The notes below the pieces were generated by a model that worked only from the letters and a program-made list of their open reading frames with translations, was not told where the DNA came from and ran no database searches. A program made the translations under genes and the position numbers. A DNA stretch of 64,000 nucleotides, from assembly GCF_025907915.1 (NCBI RefSeq), contig NZ_JAPAAF010000018.1, positions 1-64,000 of the forward strand, in the 5' to 3' direction. This DNA comes from Gaoshiqia sediminis (GTDB lineage: Bacteria > Bacteroidota > Bacteroidia > Bacteroidales > Prolixibacteraceae). Shown in pieces: positions 46,311 through 52,721 of the stretch (position 1 is its first letter; each line of letters opens with the position of its first letter).

Positions 46311-46668
46311 TCCGCTTTTAATTGTTATTGCAAGTCTTCTGGTCTTTTCGTTTCTATTTTTTCCAGTGCAGTATTCCGGATACTTTCACCTCTCAATTAA
46401 TTGGCCGGCGACAAACAAAAATCGGAACAACCAGTATAACCAGACGTGGGTGTTTCACCTGTGCCGGACCGAATAAAAGGGAAGAGCGGGGTAGAAGGAC
46501 CGAATGAAAGGCCTGTCCGATTTTTCCCGGGGTCTCTGTTTTCCCGGAATGATCTGCGGTTGTTAGAACCGAAGTATCCGGGTATATGTTAGCGGAAGCT
46601 GGTTGTCCTGGTCTTGTATGTAAGGTCATTTCAGGACTGGGCGAATAGGACATTTTAACTAGTACGAT
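46311..46668 (+). other. Intergenic region without recognisable gene
   Basis: 358 bp between the AddA-like gene and the membrane protein gene. An open frame running on from the end of the addA-like gene in another phase encodes a hydrophobic stretch near 46330-46380 but has no start or ribosome site. No promoter of the TAnnTTTG type or strong hairpin was found. Confidence 0.35.
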
Positions 46669-47400
46669 ATGAAATCCCTTTCAAAATCATTCAAAATCAT
46701 CACCTTGCTGACCGGTATTTACGGGGCATTGTACTTTTGGGGATTTATTGTTCCGTTTTTTACCGGCGAACTCTCCTTCTCCATTCCGAACGACAGGATT
46801 GTTTTTCTGCTGTTTGTGCTTTTCGGGGCCGGCTATCTAAGCTCTTTTTGGTATAAAAAAATTGCCGGAATGGTATATATGATTTGGTATGCAGGGGTCT
46901 TTATCCTTTCCACTATACTGGACAAGAGTGACGGGATGCCCATTGTTTTGGGTTTTCCTTTGGTGGTTATCGGGGCATTTTTATATCTCGAAGGATGTAA
47001 AGAAAAGCGGCGGACGAAAATGACCGAGCAACAGGAGTGGCATATCATCCTTCGTGTTTTGCTGATCAATTATGCCGTTAATTATCTCATTTACATGTAC
47101 CAAGATCTGGTTTTCAGTGCCCCGTTAAATATTTGGGCATTCCCCGGACTTGTCTTTCCGCTCCTGCTGGCCATTTTCGTGGCGGGCTTTGCATTGTCAT
47201 GGAAATGGGAAGTGCCGGCCGGTATCTTTTTCATCCTCTGGTATCTGATTGCCCTGGCTGTTTCCATCGGCTATACCGAAATCTTTAACCGCGGTCCGAT
47301 GATTATGGTTGGGCTCACCTTACTCATGCAGGGAATTTTTTATATCCGCAACCATTATAAGTTTAAACCGAAAGGCCCGGTTGTGCCGAAGGCCGTGTGA
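46669..47400 (+). CDS. Eight-helix membrane protein with internal duplication
   Basis: 243 residues, almost all hydrophobic, with about eight predicted membrane helices. The protein splits into two similar halves of four helices: residues 1-110 and 115-240 share AGMVYMIWYAGVFILSTI versus AGIFFILWYLIALAVSI and PIVLGFPLVVIGAFLYL versus PMIMVGLTLLMQGIFYI. I do not recognise a named family. The C-terminus is basic (HYKFKPKGPVVPK), so it likely faces the cytoplasm. A transport or sensor role is possible but unsupported. It stands alone before the NifX-like gene. Confidence 0.78.
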   Translation: MKSLSKSFKIITLLTGIYGALYFWGFIVPFFTGELSFSIPNDRIVFLLFVLFGAGYLSSFWYKKIAGMVYMIWYAGVFILSTILDKSDGMPIVLGFPLVVIGAFLYLEGCKEKRRTKMTEQQEWHIILRVLLINYAVNYLIYMYQDLVFSAPLNIWAFPGLVFPLLLAIFVAGFALSWKWEVPAGIFFILWYLIALAVSIGYTEIFNRGPMIMVGLTLLMQGIFYIRNHYKFKPKGPVVPKAV

Positions 47401-47447
47401 CAGGCACCAGGAAGTTGTTCCGTAAAATCCTACATCCGTGCAAAATC

Positions 47448-47484
47448 GTCCTACAAAAATGTAAGATTCCGGAGGACTTTTTTT
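47448..47484 (+). terminator. Possible terminator after the membrane protein gene
   Basis: GTCCT (47448-47452) and AGGAC (47473-47477), with an inner TACA/TGTA pairing, are followed by seven T residues. The outer stem is only 5 bp, so this is tentative. Confidence 0.4.
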
Positions 47485-47600
47485 GTTACCAAGTTGTCGT
47501 TCAGTGGCTTTTGTTTTTGGGTACGGCAATTGTCGGGAGTCGTGCGCCGCACATGTCGAACATTGGCAGGCGGTTGTGTTGAACCCAAAAATGAATGACT

Positions 47601-48005
47601 ATGAAAATTTGCATTCCCGTGATTGGAAAAAATGTAGCCTTGGTGAATTTGCTGGCCGATGACTTTTACAAGGCAAATTTTTATTGTGTGCACGATGTCC
47701 ATGCCAATCAGCATGAAGTGTTCTCGAAGACGGAGTTAATGGACCGCTTTGGCCTTGATTTGCGACAAGGAGGCGGTGCGGATGTGGTGAAGGCCATCAT
47801 CAGCCCGAATGTCAGGCCGATGGCGTATAAAATCCTGGTTGATAACGCGATCAAAGTTTTTAAGCCGCAAGGGAAGCTGGTGGATGAGAATATTCGTCTT
47901 TTCAAGGAAAACCAGCTCGATGAGTATGACCTGTCCAGTGTGGAAGAAACGGCCGGCTGCGGGGCTTCTTCCTGTAGCGGCTGTTCGTCGGCTGGCTGCA
48001 AATAA
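47601..48005 (+). CDS. NifX/NifB-like dinitrogenase cofactor-binding-fold protein
   Basis: 134 residues from the ATG at 47601 (an in-frame ATG at 47595 is possible). Residues 1-110 have the fold of the NifX/NafY/NifB C-terminal family that binds iron-molybdenum cofactor or related clusters: MKICIPVIGKNVALVNLLAD and the GGGADVVKAIISPNVRPMAY segment. The C-terminus is a cysteine cluster, CGASSCSGCSSAGC, likely to bind a metal or an Fe-S cluster. No nif genes are in the window, so a nitrogenase role is unlikely; such proteins occur widely in anaerobes with unknown function. It is followed 29 bp later by a small protein gene. Confidence 0.85.
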   Translation: MKICIPVIGKNVALVNLLADDFYKANFYCVHDVHANQHEVFSKTELMDRFGLDLRQGGGADVVKAIISPNVRPMAYKILVDNAIKVFKPQGKLVDENIRLFKENQLDEYDLSSVEETAGCGASSCSGCSSAGCK

Positions 48006-48034
48006 AAATATGTCTCACCTTAAATTGATCGATC

Positions 48035-48355
48035 ATGACCATTGCATTCAGACCACTTTCCGAAGTTAAAATGATCCTGGAAGAAGCCGGGACCGATATT
48101 TCGTATACTTACGATGATTTGGTTTTTGTTGACCATACGGCCTACCTCATTCAATTTGACGATCTGAACAAGGAGAACCTTAATTTGTATTTCAACATCG
48201 ATTTGAACGAGTTGGATGCCCGGAGTTTGGGCAAAAAACTAAAAATGCTGGTGGAGAAGCATCACAAGACCCTCACACCAGCCGGTAAATTTTCGTTGAA
48301 ACAAAAAGATGGCTCGGAAGAAATCGACATCTCGTTTTTCCCGTTGGCTAATTAG
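48035..48355 (+). CDS. Unknown small protein following the NifX-like gene
   Basis: 106-residue acidic, soluble protein with no recognised domain. It starts MTIAFRPLSEVKMILEEAGT and has beta-rich stretches (YDDLVFVDHTAYLIQF, FSLKQKDGSEEIDISFF). No Cys, no signal peptide. Its spacing (29 bp) and strand suggest co-expression with the NifX-like gene; a partner role is plausible but not shown. Confidence 0.72.
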   Translation: MTIAFRPLSEVKMILEEAGTDISYTYDDLVFVDHTAYLIQFDDLNKENLNLYFNIDLNELDARSLGKKLKMLVEKHHKTLTPAGKFSLKQKDGSEEIDISFFPLAN

Positions 48356-48433
48356 TGTCGCTCCCATGTAATCTCGTCTGAGGGATACTTTATTTTGCCT
48401 TTTGCCTTGTCATTTTTAACTTGAAACCAGGGA

Positions 48434-49186
48434 TCAGCTGTTCCAGATTTCCCAGGCCTTGAGCGCTTGCAGGTGCAGCATTTCCAGTCCGTTTTTCACG
48501 GCAGCGCCTTGCTCTTTCCCTTTTTTCATGAAAAGGGTTTCTTCCGGATTGTACACCAGGTCGAACAGTACATGGTCGGCAGTGAGGTGTTCGTATGGTA
48601 TGTTGGCGCAGGTATCTACCTTTGGGAAGGTGCCCAATGGCGTGGCATTGATGATGACCAGGTGGTCTTTCAACAACTCGCTGTCAATTTGTTCATAGCG
48701 TATTTCGTTGTCGAAAAGTTCGGCTTCGATGGAGGCTGACACATAAGCGATGCCCAATTTTTCGAGGATGTATTTGATGGCCTTCGACGCGCCGCCGGTC
48801 CCCAGGATCAGTGCTTTTTTTTGTTTGTCGCCTAGCATGGGTTTCAGCGAATTCTCGAACCCGTAAATGTCGGTGTTGAAGCCTTTCAGTTTCAGCTTGC
48901 CATCAGCCTGGCGGATGATCTTTATCGTGTTGATGGCGCCCACTTTGGCTGCTTCGTCGTCAATTTCATCCAAAAAAGGCATGATTTGCTGCTTGTAGGG
49001 AATAGTGCAGTTGAGCCCGGCAATGTGGTCGTTCTTCTCAAAAATCTCTGGAAACTCGTCAATCGAATCCAGTTCGAAGTTCACGTACTCATGTTCCTTC
49101 AACCCTTCTTTTTCAAATTTTTCGGTAAAAAATCCTTTTGAGAAGGAATAGCCCAGGCGATGCCCGATTAATCCGTAGGTTTTCAT
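48434..49186 (-). CDS. aroE: Shikimate dehydrogenase
   Basis: 250 residues. It reduces 3-dehydroshikimate to shikimate with NADPH. The substrate domain has GHRLGYSFSKGFF and NCTIPYKQQIMPFLDE (catalytic Lys, about residue 64); NTDIYGFENSL carries the Asp. The NADP domain has LGTGGASKAIKYIL. It is a little shorter than E. coli AroE (272). Its ATG overlaps the stop of the DUF368 gene (ATGA), so the two are coupled. The chorismate mutase gene 2 kb away is on the same strand, so aromatic biosynthesis recurs in this neighbourhood. Confidence 0.95.
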   Translation of the reverse strand: MKTYGLIGHRLGYSFSKGFFTEKFEKEGLKEHEYVNFELDSIDEFPEIFEKNDHIAGLNCTIPYKQQIMPFLDEIDDEAAKVGAINTIKIIRQADGKLKLKGFNTDIYGFENSLKPMLGDKQKKALILGTGGASKAIKYILEKLGIAYVSASIEAELFDNEIRYEQIDSELLKDHLVIINATPLGTFPKVDTCANIPYEHLTADHVLFDLVYNPEETLFMKKGKEQGAAVKNGLEMLHLQALKAWEIWNS

Positions 49187-50127
49187 TTCTTAGTTTTTAT
49201 CAATTTCTTACTAACTCCTTCAATCACGAAAATCAGCACAAATCCCAAAGCAGCCAGTCCGAATGCCCAGGCCATTTGCGGGGCATGTCCGGTGAGTTCG
49301 GCGTAGCTAGTAGGTAAAACGTTTTGTTCGATCAGCGGTTTTACCTCGCCGTGACGGTCAACAAAGGTTTCAACCACCTGTTTCCAGGGCCATACTTTGT
49401 TGAGCGAGCCGATCATGAACCCGGACAGAAGGGCAATGGTAAGCGTGTAATATTTTTTCAGCAACCACGATAGTACATTTGAGAAGAGGATAATACCGAT
49501 GACGGCCCCTGCCAGAAAAACGAAGATGACGGGCAGGTTGAAATTGGAAACCGCACCCAGGATGAATTTGTACATGCCCAGTAACACCAGGATGAAACTG
49601 CCGGAGATGCCGGGCAAAATCATGGCGCAAATAGCGATGGACCCCGACAGGAAAATAAAGGCATAGCTGGTATTGGCTTCGGCCGGTGTGATTACCGTAA
49701 TGACGTAGGCAATGGCCACACCTGCCAGCAGCGACAGGAAGGTGCCTGCTTTCCATTGTTTTATGTCTTTGGCCACATAGATGGCCGAGGCTACAATCAA
49801 TCCGAAGAAAAACGACCAAACCAGGATCGGGTGATGGTCGAGCAGATATTTCAACCCTTTGGCCAGCGACAGGATGCTGATGCCGATCCCGATAAGCAGG
49901 CTGAGCAGGAAATTGGCGTTTACCGCTTTCCAAAAGGCGGTGAACTTCCCGCTGAAAAGCAGCTTCAGATTCGCAAAATTGATGGATTTGATCGAGTCGA
50001 TCAGTTCCTGGTAGATGCCGGTGATGAAGGCGATGGTGCCTCCCGAAACGCCGGGGACAACATCGGCTGCGCCCATGCCTATTCCTTTGAGGGCAATTAA
50101 CAGGTATTCTTTCGTGTTTCGTTTCAT
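49183..50127 (-). CDS. DUF368 membrane protein
   Basis: 314 residues from the ATG at 50127 (ATG at 50133 and longer frames upstream are also possible). About nine membrane helices. The family signature GIGMGAADVVPGVSGGTIAF lies near residue 15 and recurs as CAMILPGISGSFILVLLGMY near the middle, so the family has two inverted-type repeats with a PGxSG core. DUF368 proteins relate to flippases of undecaprenyl phosphate (UptA-like); that function is known for some members and is inferred here. Coupled to aroE by start-stop overlap. Confidence 0.9.
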   Translation of the reverse strand: MKRNTKEYLLIALKGIGMGAADVVPGVSGGTIAFITGIYQELIDSIKSINFANLKLLFSGKFTAFWKAVNANFLLSLLIGIGISILSLAKGLKYLLDHHPILVWSFFFGLIVASAIYVAKDIKQWKAGTFLSLLAGVAIAYVITVITPAEANTSYAFIFLSGSIAICAMILPGISGSFILVLLGMYKFILGAVSNFNLPVIFVFLAGAVIGIILFSNVLSWLLKKYYTLTIALLSGFMIGSLNKVWPWKQVVETFVDRHGEVKPLIEQNVLPTSYAELTGHAPQMAWAFGLAALGFVLIFVIEGVSKKLIKTKK

Positions 50128-50245
50128 GAACATGTTTTTTTTGAAGGGTACAAATTCCGGTTTCCCGGAAAACGAGCTTCGCAAAAATAGCGTTTCAGGT
50201 TTAATAACGAAGGTGCAGGACAGGAATAATTAACCAAAAGGCGTG

Positions 50246-50275
50246 TAACGCTTAACAAAAAAGCCCCTCGCAAAG
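50246..50275 (-). terminator. Intrinsic terminator after the aldolase gene
   Basis: On the minus strand the transcript reads CCCTTCGC-TTT-GCGAGGGG followed by a T run (50252 to 50246). The hairpin (50253-50273) starts 66 bp beyond the aldolase gene stop codon. Confidence 0.8.
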
Positions 50276-50338
50276 CGAAGGGACTCTCATGAATTCAGGT
50301 ATTGGGAAGCACAATTGGATGTGCTGTGAGAAAAGGTC

Positions 50339-51289
50339 CTACTCCAGTAATTCGTAGTCGTGCATTTCTTTCATGAACGACACAAAATCGGTTTTGCGCT
50401 CGGAATCCATCCAAGCCATGGCACTTCGCGGGTGTTCGTTTAGTGCGCCGGTAATTAAATACGGGATGTGGTAGCCCCAGTCTATTTTCTGCTGCCAGGG
50501 CAGGATTTCTTCCTGAATGGCTTTCAGCAAAGGCAACAAGCGGTATTTCGGATTTTTCAGAAAGGCGATGAGGATTTCGATGGGACAGTTGCCGGCCCCG
50601 CGGCCCATGCCCAGGAGTGTCGCATCCAAAAAGGTGGCGCCGCCCATCAGGGCCGTGATAGTATTCGACATGGCCAGTTGCATGTTGTTGTGCGCGTGAA
50701 TGCCTATCTCCTTGTCGGGCAGGGCCGAGCGGTATTTTTTCAGCAGGTGGTCAACCGTTTCGCAATACATGCTGCCAAAGCTGTCAACCAGATAAAACAC
50801 CGGCACCCTCGATTGTCCCACGTCCGACAGCGCTTCATCCAAGTCGCGTTCATTCACTTTCGAAACGGCCATCAGGTTGATCGTTGTTTCGTAGCCTTTG
50901 TCCATGCAGTGGTGGGCCAGCTCAATGGCTTTGTCCATTTGGTGGGCATAACAGGCTACCCGCATCATGTCGATGGCACTTTCGGTGGCCAGAGGAATGT
51001 CGTCCAAATCAATGCGGCCAATATCAGCCATGGCCGATATTTTCAACTTGGTGTTGTTTTCGCCAACAATGCGGCGTAAATCCGCATCGGCAGAAAATTT
51101 CCAGGGGCCAACTTCATTCCGGTTGAAGGCTTTTTCGCTGCTGATATAACCAATTTCCATGTAATCGACGCCAGCTTCCACACAGGCATCATACACGCCT
51201 CTCACAAATTTGTCGTCAAATTGCCACTTGTTCATCAGGCCACCGTCGCGCACGGTGCAATCCACTACTTTAATATCTTTTTTATACAT
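50339..51289 (-). CDS. HMGL-like aldolase family protein
   Basis: 316-residue TIM-barrel protein of the HMG-CoA lyase/DRE-TIM family of aldolases. The DRE-type start VVDCTVRDGGLMNKWQF (about residues 8-24) holds the catalytic Arg and metal Asp; HAHNNMQLAMSNTITAL (about 198-214) gives the metal His residues. Related proteins include 4-hydroxy-2-oxovalerate aldolase and isopropylmalate synthase, but a short C-terminus rules out the LeuA-type domain. Substrate unknown. It is 11 bp downstream of the chorismate mutase gene and probably co-transcribed, hinting at an aromatic or keto-acid reaction. Confidence 0.85.
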   Translation of the reverse strand: MYKKDIKVVDCTVRDGGLMNKWQFDDKFVRGVYDACVEAGVDYMEIGYISSEKAFNRNEVGPWKFSADADLRRIVGENNTKLKISAMADIGRIDLDDIPLATESAIDMMRVACYAHQMDKAIELAHHCMDKGYETTINLMAVSKVNERDLDEALSDVGQSRVPVFYLVDSFGSMYCETVDHLLKKYRSALPDKEIGIHAHNNMQLAMSNTITALMGGATFLDATLLGMGRGAGNCPIEILIAFLKNPKYRLLPLLKAIQEEILPWQQKIDWGYHIPYLITGALNEHPRSAMAWMDSERKTDFVSFMKEMHDYELLE

Positions 51290-51300
51290 GGTAGGCTGTT

Positions 51301-51603
51301 TTATTGTTTTTTTGATTTGTTGTGAAGTTCCAGTTCTTTTTTGATGTTGTGATGGACGATCGTTTTATAGACCTCGTCGATCATGTCGGGAGAAAGGTGC
51401 AACTCTTCAGCCCAGGCACGCCGTTGCTTATACAATTGTTCCTGCCGGCTTTTGGCAACGATACTTTTTTCGTCCGTTTTAAAGCGAACAATCTCGCAGA
51501 CAAATTCCTGCCTTCTGGCCAGTAGTTCCATAATCATCCGGTCAATCCGGTCAATTTCATCTCTCAATTCGCTAATACTTGTACAGGATTTAGCGTCTTT
51601 CAT
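51301..51603 (-). CDS. Chorismate mutase family (AroQ/PchB-like) protein
   Basis: 100 residues from the ATG at 51603. All-helical AroQ fold: helix 1 ISELRDEIDRIDRMIMELLA with the conserved Arg, then RRQEFVCEIVRFK (Lys), then VAKSRQEQLYKQRRAWAEEL. The RRAWAEELHLSPDMIDEVYK segment is especially like PchB-type isochorismate-pyruvate lyases, but AroQ mutases share it. No prephenate dehydratase or dehydrogenase domain is fused. It leads a two-gene operon with the aldolase and carries a palindrome in its leader. Confidence 0.9.
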   Translation of the reverse strand: MKDAKSCTSISELRDEIDRIDRMIMELLARRQEFVCEIVRFKTDEKSIVAKSRQEQLYKQRRAWAEELHLSPDMIDEVYKTIVHHNIKKELELHNKSKKQ

Positions 51604-51608
51604 TATTT

Positions 51609-51630
51609 TGTGATATTTGTCACAAAAATA
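51609..51630 (-). promoter_or_regulatory. Promoter and CRP-like palindrome of the chorismate mutase operon
   Basis: TGTGA-N6-TCACA (51609-51624) is a perfect inverted repeat with the sequence of the classical CRP half-sites. On the minus strand a -7 box TATTTTTG at 51630-51623 overlaps its upstream end, so the palindrome would cover the transcription start, five bases before the ATG. A repressor or CRP/FNR-family regulator is the likely ligand. Confidence 0.6.
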
Positions 51631-51744
51631 ATAAAATGAAAATACGTAGGAGATATTAATGATAAAATGAAACAAATCTGGACGATTAACTGCGTATTTA
51701 TTGTCTTTCTAATTTAGAATTAATAAAAAAAATACATCGAAGTA

Positions 51745-51775
51745 TTTGGAAATGTCGAATTAACCGCTACATTTG
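51745..51775 (+). promoter_or_regulatory. Promoter of the sulfite assimilation operon
   Basis: TTTG (51745-51748) and TACATTTG (51768-51775), 19 nt apart, match the Bacteroidota promoter well. AAATAC-N6-GTATTT (51730-51747) is an inverted repeat overlapping the -33 element and may be an operator. Transcription from here would produce the leader-peptide region and then the DUF2061-met8-cysJ genes. Confidence 0.7.
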
Positions 51776-51809
51776 CGCAATCAACGAATAAGAGAGTTGA
51801 ATATCTGAA

Positions 51810-51905
51810 ATGAAAAAAATGACTTCTGCAATCGAATTTATAATCAGCGCAAACATGATGATGTGTATGTGTCGTGGTTCTTTTTTGCAGAAGGAAAGGA
51901 GTTAG
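51810..51905 (+). CDS. Cys/Met-rich leader peptide
   Basis: A 31-codon frame starts at an ATG 35 nt after the -7 box, before a terminator hairpin (51935-51967) and the sulfite reductase genes. Its first half is ordinary (KKMTSAIEFIISAN), then six codons in a row are Met-Met-Met-Cys-Met-Cys (51855-51872), followed by Arg-Gly-Ser and a short tail. The position and the run of sulfur amino-acid codons fit a transcription attenuator: slow translation at these codons when Cys or Met is short would let RNA polymerase pass. No promoter or gene requires this frame otherwise. Confidence 0.65.
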   Translation: MKKMTSAIEFIISANMMMCMCRGSFLQKERS

Positions 51906-51934
51906 AATTGGTATAGCATATATCGAGATACAAC

Positions 51935-51968
51935 AAAAGGCCCTCTGTAAACGCAGTAGGGCCTTTTT
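51935..51968 (+). terminator. Leader terminator (attenuator) before the sulfite operon
   Basis: AAAAGGCCCT (51935-51944) and AGGGCCTTTT (51958-51967) form a stem, with an inner CTG/CAG pairing, followed by T residues. It lies 30 nt after the leader-peptide stop and about 60 nt before the DUF2061 start, so it would end transcription before the structural genes unless antitermination occurs. I could not identify a convincing antiterminator by eye; weak pairing of the 51880-51887 C/T tract with 51934-51940 is possible. Confidence 0.75.
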
Positions 51969-52026
51969 GTTTTAGCCCATCCCGAATGAACTGTACCAGC
52001 GTAAAAAATTGAAAGATAAAATCAAT

Positions 52027-52257
52027 ATGAAGGAAAAAGCCTACCGCAGTGTTGTAAAATCGGTTTCGTGGCGAACCGTTGGAACCCTGGACACGATGTT
52101 GATTGCCTGGTTGGTGACCGGGCAGTTGGAATTTGCCGTGACAATTGGCGGCGTGGAGTTGTTCACCAAAATGCTCCTCTATTACCTGCATGAGCGTACC
52201 TGGAATAAAATCAAATTCGGGCGTGTCAGCAGTTCCGATATCGAATATCAAATTTGA
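52027..52257 (+). CDS. DUF2061 membrane protein
   Basis: 76 residues from the ATG at 52027 (a TTG at 52009 is less likely). One or two helices are visible (TLDTMLIAWLVTGQLEFAVT and GGVELFTKMLLYYLHE); the start KAYRSVVKSVSWRTVGTLDT and the end LHERTWNKIKFG are the DUF2061 signature. The family recurs near sulfate assimilation genes but has no known function. Its stop overlaps the upstream region of the next gene, so it is part of the operon. Confidence 0.85.
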   Translation: MKEKAYRSVVKSVSWRTVGTLDTMLIAWLVTGQLEFAVTIGGVELFTKMLLYYLHERTWNKIKFGRVSSSDIEYQI

Positions 52258-52262
52258 ACGTG

Positions 52263-52721
52263 ATGAAGAAGAACTTTTTGCCCATAGCTATCAACATTGC
52301 CGGTGAGAAAATACTGATCATCGGTGGCGGACAAAGCGCCTGGAAGAAAATCCATATCCTGAAACGATTTGGGGCTGATGTCGAAGTGGTGGCGCTCGAG
52401 GTGTGCGACGAGATCAGGAACAGTGGCATTCTGTACAGGCAGAAGTCCTACGAAAAGCAGGACCTGAAAGGCTACCTGATGTTTTACTCCTGTACCAATA
52501 ATCCGGACCTCGACCGGCAGATTGCACAGGATGGGCGCGAGGCGGGTGTTCTGGTCAACATCCACGATCAGCCGGAGCTTTGCCAGTTTGTTTCGCCGGC
52601 CATTTATCAGCAGGGAAATATTCGGGTGGCAGTAAGCTCCAATGCCGAGGATGTGTTCGAATCCATCCGATTACGAAATGAAATTAAAGACTATCTGGAA
52701 AATAAAAACAAAAAGCAATGA
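52263..52721 (+). CDS. Siroheme synthase N-terminal-like protein (precorrin-2 dehydrogenase/ferrochelatase)
   Basis: 152 residues from the ATG at 52263. It corresponds to the N-terminal half of CysG/Met8p: oxidation of precorrin-2 with NAD and, usually, iron insertion to make siroheme. The nucleotide-binding GEKILIIGGGQSAWKKIH (about 14-31) and the NIHDQPELCQFVSPAIYQQG motif (about 100-119) are intact. The chelatase C-terminal extension of Met8p is short here. It precedes cysJ with overlapping stop/start (ATGA). The other siroheme gene, cobA, lies 5.5 kb downstream. Confidence 0.9.
   Translation: MKKNFLPIAINIAGEKILIIGGGQSAWKKIHILKRFGADVEVVALEVCDEIRNSGILYRQKSYEKQDLKGYLMFYSCTNNPDLDRQIAQDGREAGVLVNIHDQPELCQFVSPAIYQQGNIRVAVSSNAEDVFESIRLRNEIKDYLENKNKKQ

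Noticed and set aside
46138-46476. Plus-strand open frame with a hydrophobic stretch after the AddA-like gene
   Set aside because: Most of it lies inside the helicase-nuclease gene in another frame; no start or ribosome site precedes the non-overlapping part.
47601-48005. Nitrogenase cluster
   Set aside because: Only one NifX-like protein and PFOR (also called nifJ) are present; no nifH, nifD, nifK or nifE is in the window, and PFOR is a central anaerobic enzyme.
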